This document shows positions 9,523 through 20,726 of a stretch of 31,858 bases of DNA, piece after piece (position 1 is the stretch's first letter; each line of letters begins with the position of its first letter). The stretch covers positions 206,428 through 238,285 of the forward strand of contig MPNW01000034.1 of NCBI GenBank assembly GCA_011800805.1. The letters run 5' to 3'. Origin of the DNA: Hirudo medicinalis. Lineage: Eukaryota; Annelida; Clitellata; Hirudinida; Hirudinidae. Under the pieces are notes generated by a model. That model had not been told where the DNA came from and ran no database searches. It saw only the letters and a program-made list of their open reading frames with translations. The translations under genes and the position numbers were made by a program.

Positions 9523-12500
9523 CTGCAATTACAAGTTTATGTGCATAACCTAGATATTCTTTTAAGCTTTAAACTATAGTTTGACATCATTTGCTTAATT
9601 GAGGCAATTGCTAATTAGTACTCGTCGGTAAAGTTTTATCTTTGCACATACAATTAAATGTTGTTCTATAATCTAGAGCTACTGAGCTGTGGTTTCAAAC
9701 TTATTCAGTGCTCAGGACCAAACAAAGGTAAGATGGCAGTGGCAACTGGCAATACAGGCCATCCCAAGAATACCTTATTATAAAAACATATTTGTGAACC
9801 CTTGAAAATAATATTTCTTAGTTTTGTTAAAAATGGAATTTAAAAAATACTTAATTAACATTAATGAAATTTAGGTAAAAGATTAAATGAGTTTTGGTTA
9901 TAAATGAATTTATATTCAAGTTTTGTGACATTACAGGAAATCTGTTGCATTTACTGAAATTGTAAGTTATTGTAAATTGTGACATAAGAAGCAAGAAGTC
10001 ATTACACTTTACCAGCATTATATTATATATATGTAAGCAATAATCAAAATTATATATATATATTCATATTCGAAAAATTTTCAATAAATATCTGCTTAAA
10101 AATCTAAATATTAAAAAATATTTAAAAAAAAAATAAAAAGCAAATATTAATAATGAAATCCTTATGCTGTTTAAAGGTGATTCAAAGGTGAAGCTCGGTA
10201 TCTTTTTCTACTAAGAAAATAATATTTTATTACAAAGATCATAAAGACCAGTTATTATAATAAGAAAGTGAAAAGTCTGTCGTCTAGTGCTCATTCGGTT
10301 TTGAATGAATATAAAGAGGATTTTCTCCATGCAAAGTTAAGGCAATTTTGGAAAACAATTTTTTCTAATTCAGTGAACAGATCAGAGACTTTTTTTAGAT
10401 AGGTTTTTTCTATGATCTGGAGGCTCTCCTCAGTTGCAAGGAAGTTCTTAAGGATAGTGCCCAGGCCTGGATGGAGTGAAAAAGAAACACTTGGATGGCA
10501 ACAAAGCAATTGATTGATCCGTGAACATGTCCCTTTGGTTACTGCTTGCTGCCATCTCCATTCAAGGTTGGACTTATCAGTTTCATTCTTAAAATAAACA
10601 AAACAATCAACCCAAGAGTTCAGGCAGACCACTGTGAGTCGACTTCCATTGATTGATCGGCAAACACGTGTTGCTATTCTGGCCTTTATCAATGACGCGT
10701 TTGGCATTTCTTAGGGCGATGGTCCGGCCAACAACATCTGGCTGGTAAAGTCTCACATAAAGTGGACAAGATAGGAAAAAATTAAGTATAACATTCGTGG
10801 ATGCATCGAAAGCATTAAATTCTATATGCCAGGAAGTGCAGATCTTGACTTGGTGCACCACCTTTGCTGATGAGATATCTGTCAGAATTGTATAGAAGTT
10901 GCCATGGTCAAATATAGAATGGGAAAAGAGATCAGCATAGCCCTTTGGGTTGGTAGGGGCCTGTGGTAAGCCGACCCCTTATCACCAATGTTATTCAATG
11001 CCATGGAGATGTGATTGTCAGAGATATTGATAGATCTATCAGTGTCACCTGAGAAAAATCTGTTGAAAGGTGCAATTAAGTTGCCACTGCAGACAATCTT
11101 CTTTTACTGTCCAGCTCATAAATGAGCAAATTCTGGTGTCATAGGTAGCCAAGGTTGGACTCACCATAAACCCAGACAAACGTACATCAATGAGAACAGA
11201 AGAAAAACAGTGGATTGTAAAACCAGTGCCTCACATGAAACTGCAAGATGGGGGCATCAGGACATTCTCCACACTTGACACTTACAAGTAACTTGGAGTT
11301 CAGATTGGACCTCATACAAAATTTGCATCATTGGCCAATAGAATACAAAAAGGGCTCCACCCAATTTCTCAGACCTTGTCAGAAATCGTTATGTTTTAAG
11401 AACCCATCTGCTCTCCAGCCTCATTCATGTCTTCATCTTCAGTGCAACATCACTGGCCAACACAATTTGCGAGATGTTTGCAGAGCGGTGGAGTCCCTTG
11501 GCCATATCATCCAGAAATGTTCGAGCACAGATCACAAAGATATTCGAGATGGCACTGATTTAGAAAAGATACTCAACAAAAAGAGAGCCTTGAATCCTAA
11601 CTATTGAAGAATCCCTGATTTATGAGCATAGTGCATAGCACAGTGAATGTCACATCGAATGTGATATTGCCATGGTGTCACACTCCATGGGTCTTGACAG
11701 AGTTTACCAATTCAAGACCACCAAATGTAACAACCTAGACATCCATAAATGTGAGAGACAGAGCAGCCCAAGGCAGGACACAGGTCATCAGCAGGAGGGG
11801 TGCAATCTCCTTGGAAACATGAAACTTGTGGAAAAAGATTTCTAATGTGGGTATCCATTGCAACCAGAATATTGTTGGAGACCCACAAAATCTAGAGACT
11901 CTTAGGGAGCAAAACCTGGAGAGGTCAATCAAGAAAAATGCACAGGAGGGAGTCAATGTTATTGCTTTTGAAATGCACTTTTGTGAATTTTAAAATATTG
12001 TTCTAGGCACAGTCTTGCATTATCTTGGGCCTGTTTGAGGACTTTAAAGAAAGTGTTGAGGTTTTTGTTTTCAAGTATGTGTACATTTTCATGTCGGCGG
12101 GGGTCTGCACATGCCCCCAATCAAGGCATTTATGGACGACACCACCCTTATCACGAACAGAAAGCAGGTGATGCAAAGATCTATAAACAAAGCAAACGAC
12201 CTGCTAGGGTGGTGCAGAATAGAGTTCAAGTCCAGAAGCCTCGCCCTAACAAGAGGTAAACTTCGCGAGAATGTGTTCTTCTTTGTGGCGGACCAAAGAA
12301 TCCCTACCGTATCAGAAGAACACGTGAAAAGCTTAGGAAGGATATTCGACGCAGATTTGTCAGACAAAAAACAGGAGGAAGCCGTCAAAAGGCAGTGCAA
12401 GGAAGGGATGGATGCAATCGACAGAGCCCCTTTGCCAGGGAAATACAAGGTATGGATATCGCGGTTCGTGCTGCTGCCACGACTCCTGTTGCCTCTCACC

Positions 12501-15500
12501 ATTTATGAAATAGGTCTTCCCTTCGTGGAGTCACTGGAGAAGAGCATCAGTCGTAGAATCAGATTTTGGCTGGGACTTCCACCGGGATTATCTTCGATTG
12601 CTTTGTATGAGTGCCTCATGCATCCGAACGGGATGCCCTACCCGAGGGCACTCCACGGCAGTGCGGACTGGGTTTGCGAACCCAACACGTTGCTTCCGTT
12701 ACCGTTACTGCCGCACGCAGGAATGCAACCCATTCGGCAACCTGCACGCCTGTTATTTGATCATTAATAATGCTCTGTGCAAAAGTGCAGGGCTGCGGTT
12801 GCCGCTGAGTTCCATTGCCGAGGAATACAAGGTGGGGAAGATCAGAACGCAGTTGATGATCAGCAATTCCGCGGACCCAAATATCCGCGAGATCAACCCA
12901 CAGATCAGATCAGGAAGNAGATAAGGGGCCAAATCCAGCATGACCGCCACAGCGTGGGCTGGAATCACTTCACAAGATGGTCCAAAGCGAGCGCTCCAGT
13001 TAGAGCCTCGCTAGTAGTGCAAGAAAGGCGGAGGGAGATAGAGAGTGACAGAATTTCAAAGGCGGTACAGCAGGCCCAACAGGGTCAATGGACTACGTGG
13101 GAGGACGTTATGCAGAGGACTATCAAGTGGCATGAAATGTGGAACATGTCTCCACTCAGGCTGGCTTAGCAATACTGCTAGTGTGGAGCTAATATACCAG
13201 TGGATTTATAAAGAGCGCCGAAATGTGATTTGACCATCTATCACATTATGAACGTTGTTGTTTTTGTCTTTGTTTGTTGCTTTTACCTTCTGTTGTCCTC
13301 GTTGTTGTCCTATTCATCACGTTATGCTGAGGACATTAATAAAATACTACTACTACTACTACTACTTCGGTGGTGGTTATCGTGCGTTTCGTCGTTCGTT
13401 GAAGGTGTTGGCTGGTTCGTGTAGGTCTTGGTTTGATACTGCTCGTCGACTCGTCGATATGGATTGGTACCAATACAATACCGGCAGGGACACCCGTCTG
13501 ATCAACGGGTGCGGCCCGACCCCGGAGAGTGTCAGAGGATCCAAGGGCCGAAACGCTCAAAGAAGGGGTTTCCTCTCTGAGGATTCCTGCCGGAGCTCGG
13601 AAAGAGTTCCAGCTACTAGTTTCAGCTACTACATTTTTGGATGTTAATGTGGGCTCAATGAATTTGAAAAAAGGTATCATAAAGACATAGTTATTATAAT
13701 AAGCTCCGTTACATAAAGAGCAACATCAATTAGTTGCTTAAGCATTACATGGCCTTATTATGGGCAAGTTTAGGAATGAGTCTTAATGATATGGTGAACA
13801 GTAAACAAACACAAATAAAAAAGGTTACAGTTTTTTGGCATTCAGCTACCTACATTTGTCTACATCAGGAATTTAATGAGATTATGTTAAACTGAAATAT
13901 TCCCAACTTGTCGCCAAGTTTTTTGAGCGATTTGGAAAAGAAGTAGAAACATTAAGTCAGGAAAACCTGACAAACACTCACCAATTACACGTCCTCTCTT
14001 TTTTATCATTATCCATTTCAGCAGCCAAGTCTAAAATGTCTGCAGCTGATGTTAAGACCTATTTAAAAGACATCTTCATTAGAGATTCGATGGTGATACG
14101 TGAATTATTATTAATCTTCCAATCTAAATAAACGACTACTCACTCGAACGGATGCCCCACGACGAATTTTTCCAAATTGCTCGTCATCCTGTAATGGTTT
14201 GATAAAGAAAGAAAAAGTACTATCTAACACTATGGTATTATCATCAACATAAATAACAATGTCATATAGTATGCTGTTTTTTGACTTTCTTGAAGTATGT
14301 ATCATGAACTGTTCATAACTGTGTATTGAAGTACAAAGTATTATTAGCAGAAGCTAAAATTGTGTGCAGGCTATTGAAAATAGCCTCCAAAAAGGATGTT
14401 GATGAAATTTTCTATGCAACTGATGTACTGACTTCTCATGCATGGTTTTATGTCAGGTGGGCATGAAAAAATTCTTCAAAAATTATCTCAAAGAGTTCTG
14501 CCTCGAAGATAAGGACACGGACAGCTTTCAAATGACATAAATTAAAGATTTTGTTGTAAGTAATATTTGCACAGCTGTTCGTGAGCTTTCCGGAAAGCTT
14601 CAGGTCTTTGGCACGATTTTGGACCGATGCGGAAAGTCAAGAAAGCAATATTGAAAGCCTGCTAACTTATTGTTTCGACGCACCCGACAAGTCGACATCA
14701 TTAGATTCCTCTGTTCCCTGTGTTCACGTTTCCAGCAGTGTTCTCCAAATGTATATATGATATCGCTAGTCATCATAGCAACACCTCAGTCACTCATTCT
14801 CTTAACATGATCAAACTTTATTATATCTCATAACTGAAGAATTTTGAATGTTGCCCTTTGATTAGTGATTTCTAATGTGATTGAATCTCTACTACTGCTT
14901 GATGATTAATAAATATAAGTATACTACTAACCACTTGATTAGCCTGCTTGTCGACAGCTTCGGTCGATGTGGAAAATCGTTTTACCTTGAATTAAAATAC
15001 AACAACAGGAATGAGAAATATCTCAATAGTTTAAACACATGTTTGATTGGACCTATGCAACAAAAGATAATGTGACTGCTGTCCATGTTGACAATTAAAA
15101 GATGTTTCTGCATCACCCATTAAATTGAAAAAAAAATAAAGATTATTAATCTCTCAAGAAAATACCAAATGCCTCTTTTTCTGTCAAAGAACTCGTCTCC
15201 TTGGCAAAAGAGTTTGAAACAAAAATTTAATACGACCGCAAGTAGTTTGGACTTTCCGTCGGTTTCATTTTTGAAGACTCAAAAGCCGTATTAGTTTCAC
15301 GAGATACACACCTAACGGAGAATTTTAATCGAGTTTTTTCTGATGAAATATTTGTTATTATTAGCATGCCACCATAGAATTTACTCATTAATCGTTTATT
15401 TCTGACAGAATGAAGGTCACGTTTTCTGCGTAAGGCAAATCATGACAAGAAACGAAAGCGAGCAAAATAAAAAAAGAATTCATTTATTATTTTTAATGTA

Positions 15501-18440
15501 AACTGCGAACATAATAACGTATATGTATAATAGTAGCATATAACAAAACAACACATTAAAGAATTTGTAAAATGTTTTTGTTTTGATAGAAGGTCATAGA
15601 TTGCACATTTATTTGAACACATAATGTTGCAATGTTATTTTCAAGTTAAACTTTATTCCCATCATTAATGATAATTATGATGATCATTACTACAGAATAA
15701 CACTTCAAATGAAATAGCATCATTACTCAATTATAATTAATACTCATGAGCCATTTCATAAATGATACAAGTTGTTGCACTCCTTCTTTTAATATGAATA
15801 ATAGCAAACATAAGTTTTTAATTTAGATACATTTATGTTCATGTGCTGTCGAGATCTTACATAATTATTTACAAAAGTCATAAATAATTCACAATGAAGT
15901 ATATTTTGGAAAATAAAAGTTGAAATCCACCAAAAAAACATCCCATTCATAAAGTAATTTACCGCTCTTCGTGTTAACCAATCAAATTCCCAATCACAAT
16001 GAAGTCTTTTATCTTCAAGAATTCCGTACAATAAATCGTATAAATATTCGTAATCTGGAGTCGCAGTAAATGACAGAGACCTGACATAATTGAAGAAACT
16101 CACCATCTGGCCTTGGGAAAATAATAACAATTAAGAATATTCTAATCGACAGTTTTGCATGTGTTATAATCTGCACACTTTTGTGACTATAATGTCGGAA
16201 ATGATCGAATTAAACTAAGCGAATTTAGATGCAAAAAATGCAAAGATTCCATGAAATAGCTACACATTATCACAATCATTTTTTTTATGTTATCAATTCT
16301 TTGCAAGGAAAATAAAAGCATTAATTGCATCCTTTTCCAAAAGCTTACAAATCACAATCAAATTTTCTATTAGTGCTTATTATATATAATTACTTATTGC
16401 ATTATATAATTTATATAATTGCAGTGTTAATGTTAATAAGTAATATTAACATAAGATAATTATCTGCACGAATCTACTCGAGTTCAAATGACCATTTTAA
16501 AGAAAAGTATCATTCCCTGATACATTCATGATTCTATCTTCAATTGGCTAACTGCAGCTGTGACTTTGGTAATTTTGGTATGATTGTTGTTAAAACCAGA
16601 TCATTTATTAGGACAATACATCAGTAGATAAAATGCATTCCAAATACAAGTTTTAGAAAAAGTTATTCCCAAGGGAAATATATCCCATCAAATTATATAC
16701 TTTAACAGATGGGAACACAGTCAAAAAGCAATCAGACTAAAACTGAAACTAGAAATGATAAATTGTGAGTTGGTGAGGAATTATTGCTATCAGTGAAAAG
16801 ATGATTCAGTTATATCTTTCTTCATTAAGTTCTAGACAGGCAGAATGTCATTCTTACAGATCAAATTTTAGCATTGGTTGGTTATTTTTTCTGCAAAGGA
16901 CGTGTTTCCTTGTAGGATATCATTAATCAATGCTGTAAAAGCTACAATAACCTATCTGTAAAATGAGAACACAGATGCAAAATAATCTTCACTAGTCTGT
17001 CAAACCAGACTCAAATTTGAAAATAATGGGATCACATTGAATTCTTAACTGAACAACTGAGCAAGGGGTAATTGTAAAGAGCACCTTCAAAATCAGGATA
17101 ACAATTTTACGTGACACTTTTCGTAAGTAGATTAGAGCGCATAAAGTATTGCTGGGTCGTCAAATCTCAACAAATCCAATGCAGCGTTGTTTCATCAAAA
17201 TAAAACGATCATTCTTAGTCTACTAATGGTGGTCAATGCTGATTACATTCATTCCAAACATGGCAATAAAAATGTGTGAGAAACTAACATTAGTTTTGCT
17301 GGTTTCAACAACAGATTTAAATGTTATGGATATCTGAGCAGCAATTTCACATGTCAAAAATATTTCATTCAAAATATTCAGCCAAAACTTGTAAAATAAA
17401 ACAATTGTATAATAACATTTTGCTTTTATGTCAGGGAGTTACAGAAGATTAGAAACCAGCAATCAAAAGAAACCTAAAAGTATTGGCATACATTTCTAAT
17501 CAAATTTTTCAAGATCCTTTTAACATCGATAGGCATGCACGGGGCTGCAGGGACGGGGAGTGGGAAGGGGTGAGCGCCCAGAGGCCCGGCAATTATTTGG
17601 GGCCTGCCAGGGTTTTAAAACTTTTTTGTTTGCATCTTAAGGATTTATTTAAATTATTATTGTTATTCATTATTCATTACCACTGTTCATTCATGCATTT
17701 AAATATACTTTCATAAATGGTCATATTTGATAGCTAAACTATTGATGCAAGCATCAATAATGACTTACTTGGATAATGTTTACATAAGTCTTCTATTGGG
17801 GTTTTTTGCTTTGTCTCACCAATTTTTTGGTACCTTTCTTTCAATGTATCTGCTCTCAAACCTTGCCATGGTAAGTTACCCCTCATAAAATACATCACCA
17901 TGTTTCCAATGGCCTCTAAGTCATCTCTTCTGCTTTGTTCTGTTGTTAAACAAACTCCATGTAATTGCTATTGTAAGTAAAATTTGTTAATTGTTACATG
18001 AAATTATTACTGCTCCTTTTGCGACGCAGTTCAATGATTTTAACACGGCTACCTTGAAATGTCAGATTAAATTTAATGTATGCTAGAACCTTTATTATCT
18101 AAACTAAGTGACCCTTGTGCTTGTTTGGATGATGAAATTGTGATGCAACTGAACGATTCACTTAAGTTGATGAAATGTTTCTGAAAACGATTTTGAGAAA
18201 CATTAACCAAAAAATTTAAATAAATTTACAAAATTGTACCATTTGCGATAAAGTATTTATTTTTGGCCTTGCATTATGTGTTACTTGTGGTTTGAAGTAC
18301 AATCACGCAGTGTTTAAAAATAATCATTAATTCTTATAAGAGATCATCATCTGTTGCCTCTTCAAGACTAACCTCAAGACCCATCTCTTGCCACAGTAGC
18401 TAAGGATGGAGCACCCCTTATGATGTTTTATGAATGAATA

Positions 18441-18509
<69 letters not shown>

Positions 18510-20726
18510 TATTATTATTAAATAGCCCATGACTGAAAACAACCAAGTAAGAATACTAAAGTGCCATGATTTTGGTAAGCACCAGTCATTTGATCAAAAT
18601 AAATCCATATCGATGAATACCTACATACCACACAGAACAAAAGAAGTAAAAATGAAAACATAAGATTAAAGCAGATCCCATTCACAAACCATTCAAGTAC
18701 AACAATAGGGAACCAAATATGGTTGAAAAAAATCACTATTATTTCCTTGTAACCAATACTGCTCTCTTTAATATTTGTCATGTTAAAAGTTTAAGTGTTG
18801 TAGAAAGTGCAATGCATTACAAAATAAATAACATAATAATGAAAGCAAGGAATAATCAAGTTACAGCAGTGCCTAAATTCTCAGATTTTGAAAGACCACA
18901 TCATTGTAGAAATGAAAACTATAATTTAAATATAATCATTGTTGCAATATTAGTTACAATGATATTGGGCCATCATTATAGGACTAACTTCAAAGATCAA
19001 ATAAGATCAAGATGAATGTCTTTTAAAGTAACATTTCTAATACTCCATCCATCAAAAGAACAATTTATAACTTTACCTAATCCCAAGTGGGTATTGACGC
19101 TCATGTATCGAGCAGTTCCCGTCAAACTTTTGTGATCTTTGAACGGAATGTGGAGGTTCGTTTCTGGATCAAAGTACCTTTTTGCAAGACCAAAATCTAT
19201 CAGATAAATGGTTTTGGTATCCCTTAAACTTTGTCGACCAATGACAAAATTTTCAGGTTTTATATCTCGATAGAGAAGATGTTTGCTGTGAACATATTCT
19301 ATCCTTCTAACCTGAAAATTTGATTAACCGTCACAGATATGTCTGCTGGATCTCAAGCATTTCTCAATGCCAATTACAAATGCAATAAATTTTGATTAAA
19401 CAACACTGTGATAGTTATGAATGGGAACCTAGCAAGTTATAAAAATGGCCAATAGCTCATCCATTTTCTATGGAATACACAAAATTATAATAACGATCGC
19501 AATTGCAATTAGCCGAACTTTTGAGTGCCTCGTGCATCCGAACAGGAGGCGAGGGCACTTTTTCAATCGATCAATTGTTTCTTATAGCACCCCTATAGCG
19601 AGCCAGGTCACGACCGTCGCCCTTACTGCAGCTCGCAGGAATGCAACCCGTTCGGCAAAACCACATGCCGAATCATTAGACTACGACGATAAATAATAAT
19701 TTAAATATTAAATAAATTAGTACGTGCTACTAATAGCACTGGTGATAGAAACTGGTTATAGAAACTCTTGCTAGTATTTGAAATCCTGACAGAGCCACAC
19801 CAAAGCAAAAGCCTTAACCACTTACCGACGCCCAGGTAAATGGGAATCGATAGATGAGGTAACATTCCAAAATGAACTAGAAACTAAGGACAAATTGCAT
19901 TAGCTGTACAATCGACGACCACTTATTAGTTACAGAAACAAAGCAAAACCAACTTCTTTTCTTTAACATTTCAATGATGACTTACAGCTTGGATAGCAAT
20001 CATGGTACATGTCTTTACAGTAAATTTTCTTCCACACATATCATAAAGTTCTTCAAGGTTAGGTCCTAGTAGATCAATTACCAGTGCATTATATTTGTGA
20101 AATTGCCCATAATAATGAACATTTGGAATACCCTCTACAAATGTTTAATATTATATTTTTAATGTTAGCATTCACACGTAATATAATTTAAACATAAACA
20201 AATTTTAAACAATCCCAGAAACCCACCTGCCATGTTGAGGGCCTTATAGTATCTGAATTCAAGTACTAATCGTGGAGTTTTAGCTTTAGTTAGCTCCTAA
20301 AACGAATGACGAGTTACATAACAATAGCAATAACATATTTCATATCTAATATATGCCCTAATAACTTACCAACTTAATTGCTACTGGTTCATTTGTATAA
20401 ATATTTTTTCCTTTAGAAAAGGAATAAATAGATTAGTAAATTTATTTTGTTATTTCATTAAAAAGAATTTAACCTAAATGTAACTCCCCAAAGTTGCCGG
20501 CACCAATTTTGCGACCAACCGAGTAAGTGTTCCCAAGCAAATTAGAAGTTTGAACCAATTTTAAGTAACGATTGCTAGCTGACGGTACCCTAAGCAGACC
20601 ATTTTACAAATTCAATCTTTAATCTTAAAATGTAGAGTTAAGTAAGAGTCTTTATAAGTAAGTGTAAGAGAACCTGTTGGCAACATACATCCCGGTATTT
20701 TTTTTTTCATCTCTATCATCATCCAT
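9486..20726 (-). CDS. CSNK1G: Casein kinase 1 gamma, 11 coding exons
   Basis: Coding exons in transcript order: 20726-20674, 20589-20474, 20410-20370, 20296-20227, 20134-19986, 19311-19077, 17939-17769, 16111-15963, 14188-14144, 14058-13982, 9522-9486. They total 1143 nt (380 aa); every junction is GT-AG and in phase. Kinase landmarks: P-loop [11 protein letters not shown], lysine in EPVAIKL, catalytic loop [17 protein letters not shown] in [23 protein letters not shown] in place of APE, and [15 protein letters not shown] for HRD and the S-x-N motif are CK1 features, and the wording is closest to the gamma class. CK1 gamma is a plasma-membrane Ser/Thr kinase that phosphorylates LRP6 in Wnt signalling. 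The last residues, [14 protein letters not shown], resemble the palmitoylated CCCFFKRRKRK tail of vertebrate CK1 gamma. The kinase exons are certain; the last three are predicted. The linker is shorter than in vertebrates (415-447 aa). Confidence 0.9.
10600..11960 (+). mobile_element. Decayed non-LTR retrotransposon with R2-like reverse transcriptase
   Basis: Plus-strand reverse-transcriptase motifs appear in the correct order across shifting frames: [11 protein letters not shown] (near 10710), FVDASKAFNSI (near 10800; family FVD.KAFDSV), [14 protein letters not shown] (near 10970), [12 protein letters not shown] (near 11080; catalytic ADD now ADN), VGLTINPDK (near 11150), and YK-stop-LGVQIGP (near 11285). 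The cysteine-histidine stretch [16 protein letters not shown] (near 11490) follows, as in elements with a C-terminal restriction-like endonuclease. In-frame stops, frameshifts and the lost catalytic Asp show it is dead. The 5' and 3' limits are uncertain, and R2-clade membership is inferred from motif style. Confidence 0.7.
12609..12766 (-). repeat. Nested 158-bp repeat (SINE-like), copy A, inside the second RT
   Basis: Splits the RT frame between SSIALY and [13 protein letters not shown] second copy lies at 19523-19678; both start GAGTGCCTC and CATCCGAAC and end in ATCATTA. On the minus strand GGGTTGCATTCCTGC resembles a tRNA T arm/B box, so a tRNA-derived SINE in minus orientation is possible. 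Flanks ATTGCTTTGT and AATGCTCTGT agree at 8 of 10 bases and may be the target duplication. Confidence 0.65.
12918..12918. other. Undetermined base coinciding with a frame change
   Basis: One n in the second RT, exactly where the reading frame shifts, so the frameshift may be an assembly artefact. Confidence 0.9.
13466..13599 (+). repeat. Dispersed repeat, copy 2 of 2
   Basis: Direct-orientation partner of 8674-8792, in a GC-richer block (13365-13610) that begins right after the (TAC)n tail of the second RT. It retains a longer GC-rich centre than copy 1. Confidence 0.7.
13982..14188 (-). CDS. CSNK1G: Two predicted small C-terminal exons of CK1 gamma
   Basis: Exon 14188-14144 has acceptor CCATTACAG and donor GTGAGT and encodes [15 protein letters not shown] in phase 0, which fits the phase-0 end of the preceding kinase exon at 15963. 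Exon 14058-13982 has acceptor TTTTAAATAG and donor GTGAGTG. It encodes [18 protein letters not shown], then KKERTCN, and ends with two spare bases, which the single first base of the last exon (9522) completes as a Trp codon. No homology beyond phase and position supports these exons. Confidence 0.65.
14189..15962 (-). other. CK1 gamma intron with a decayed coding-like patch on the plus strand
   Basis: 14340-14760 is less AT-rich and gives protein-like plus-strand stretches such as [32 protein letters not shown] and [19 protein letters not shown], in different frames and broken by stops. I do not recognise it; an old transposon coding region is most likely. 14760-15962 is AT-rich with nothing identified. 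Confidence 0.35.
16112..17768 (-). other. CK1 gamma intron (1.66 kb)
   Basis: AT-rich, no exon or RNA gene seen. The only notable part is the GC-rich island at 17532-17625, listed as a MITE-like fragment. Confidence 0.45.
17532..17625 (+). mobile_element. GC-rich MITE-like fragment
   Basis: A GC-rich block in AT-rich intron DNA, starting CATGCACGGGGCTGC and followed by a T-rich stretch with GGTTTTAAAAC. The island at 26543-26697 has the same layout: CATGGCGCAGGCTCG, an AGTGGG-rich centre, then GGTTTTTAAAACC. They look like diverged relatives of one hAT-like terminal region. Family and ends are uncertain. Confidence 0.35.
17940..19076 (-). other. CK1 gamma intron (1.14 kb) carrying a LINE 3' end
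   Basis: Besides the LINE fragment and its (ATT)n tail at 18340-18521, the sequence is AT-rich and unremarkable. Short plus-strand frames near 18719-19015 have no features of real exons. Confidence 0.45.
18340..18521 (+). mobile_element. 5'-truncated LINE 3' end with (ATT)n tail
   Basis: The frame at 18358-18399 reads [13 protein letters not shown] and then stops. The FK..LKTHL motif is typical of the extreme C-terminus of CR1/L2/jockey-type polymerases. A short 3' UTR is followed directly by a long (ATT)n run from about 18441. It lies in a CK1 gamma intron, antisense to the kinase. Confidence 0.6.
19312..19985 (-). other. CK1 gamma intron (674 bp) carrying repeat copy B
   Basis: Holds the second copy of the nested repeat at 19523-19678. 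The remainder is AT-rich with no other feature seen. Confidence 0.5.
19523..19678 (-). repeat. 158-bp repeat family (SINE-like), copy B
   Basis: Shares with 12609-12766 the left end (GAGTGCCTC, CATCCGAAC, GAGGGCACT) and the right end (GCAGGAATGCAACCC, TTCGGCAA, ATCATTA); the centre is diverged. Same orientation as copy A. On the minus strand CGAACGGGTTGCATTCC resembles a T arm. Confidence 0.65.

Larger units (their letters stand above)
12060..13365 (+). mobile_element. 5'-truncated non-LTR retrotransposon, second RT family, with TAC-rich tail
   Basis: The frame starting at 12111 enters the RT domain at [15 protein letters not shown] (an F-M-D-D catalytic box) and continues through [32 protein letters not shown] and [19 protein letters not shown]. 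After a 158-bp insertion it resumes as [18 protein letters not shown] and, past a frame change at the undetermined base 12918, runs on to [20 protein letters not shown] before a stop at 13167-13169. The wording matches a family common in fishes, corals and molluscs. The 3' UTR ends in AATAAAATAC followed by (TAC)n at 13340-13365. The N-terminal half is missing, and this is a dead copy of a family different from the neighbouring R2-like element. Confidence 0.75.
9523..13981 (-). other. Last intron of CK1 gamma (4.46 kb), packed with mobile elements
   Basis: GT at 13981-13980 and AG at 9524-9523 on the minus strand. 9530-10500 is AT-rich, with TA runs near 10020-10070 and no recognised feature. 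The remainder holds the R2-like remnant, the second reverse transcriptase with its nested repeat, and the second copy of the dispersed repeat. Both reverse transcriptases lie antisense to the kinase, the orientation expected to disturb host splicing least. Confidence 0.55.

Noticed and set aside
10291..10707. Minus-strand frame of 138 codons
   Set aside because: RT motifs read on the plus strand from about 10600; the minus frame has no recognisable domain and is probably antisense to the old element.
14881..15075. GRCGKSF stretch resembling DRCGKSR at 14620-14640
   Set aside because: A handful of shared residues in AT-rich frames; no consistent alignment beyond them.
15789..15962. Open extension of the CK1 gamma exon past 15963
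   Set aside because: It turns hydrophobic and unlike any kinase tail ([14 protein letters not shown]), while a GTAAAT donor sits exactly at the phase-0 end of conserved sequence.
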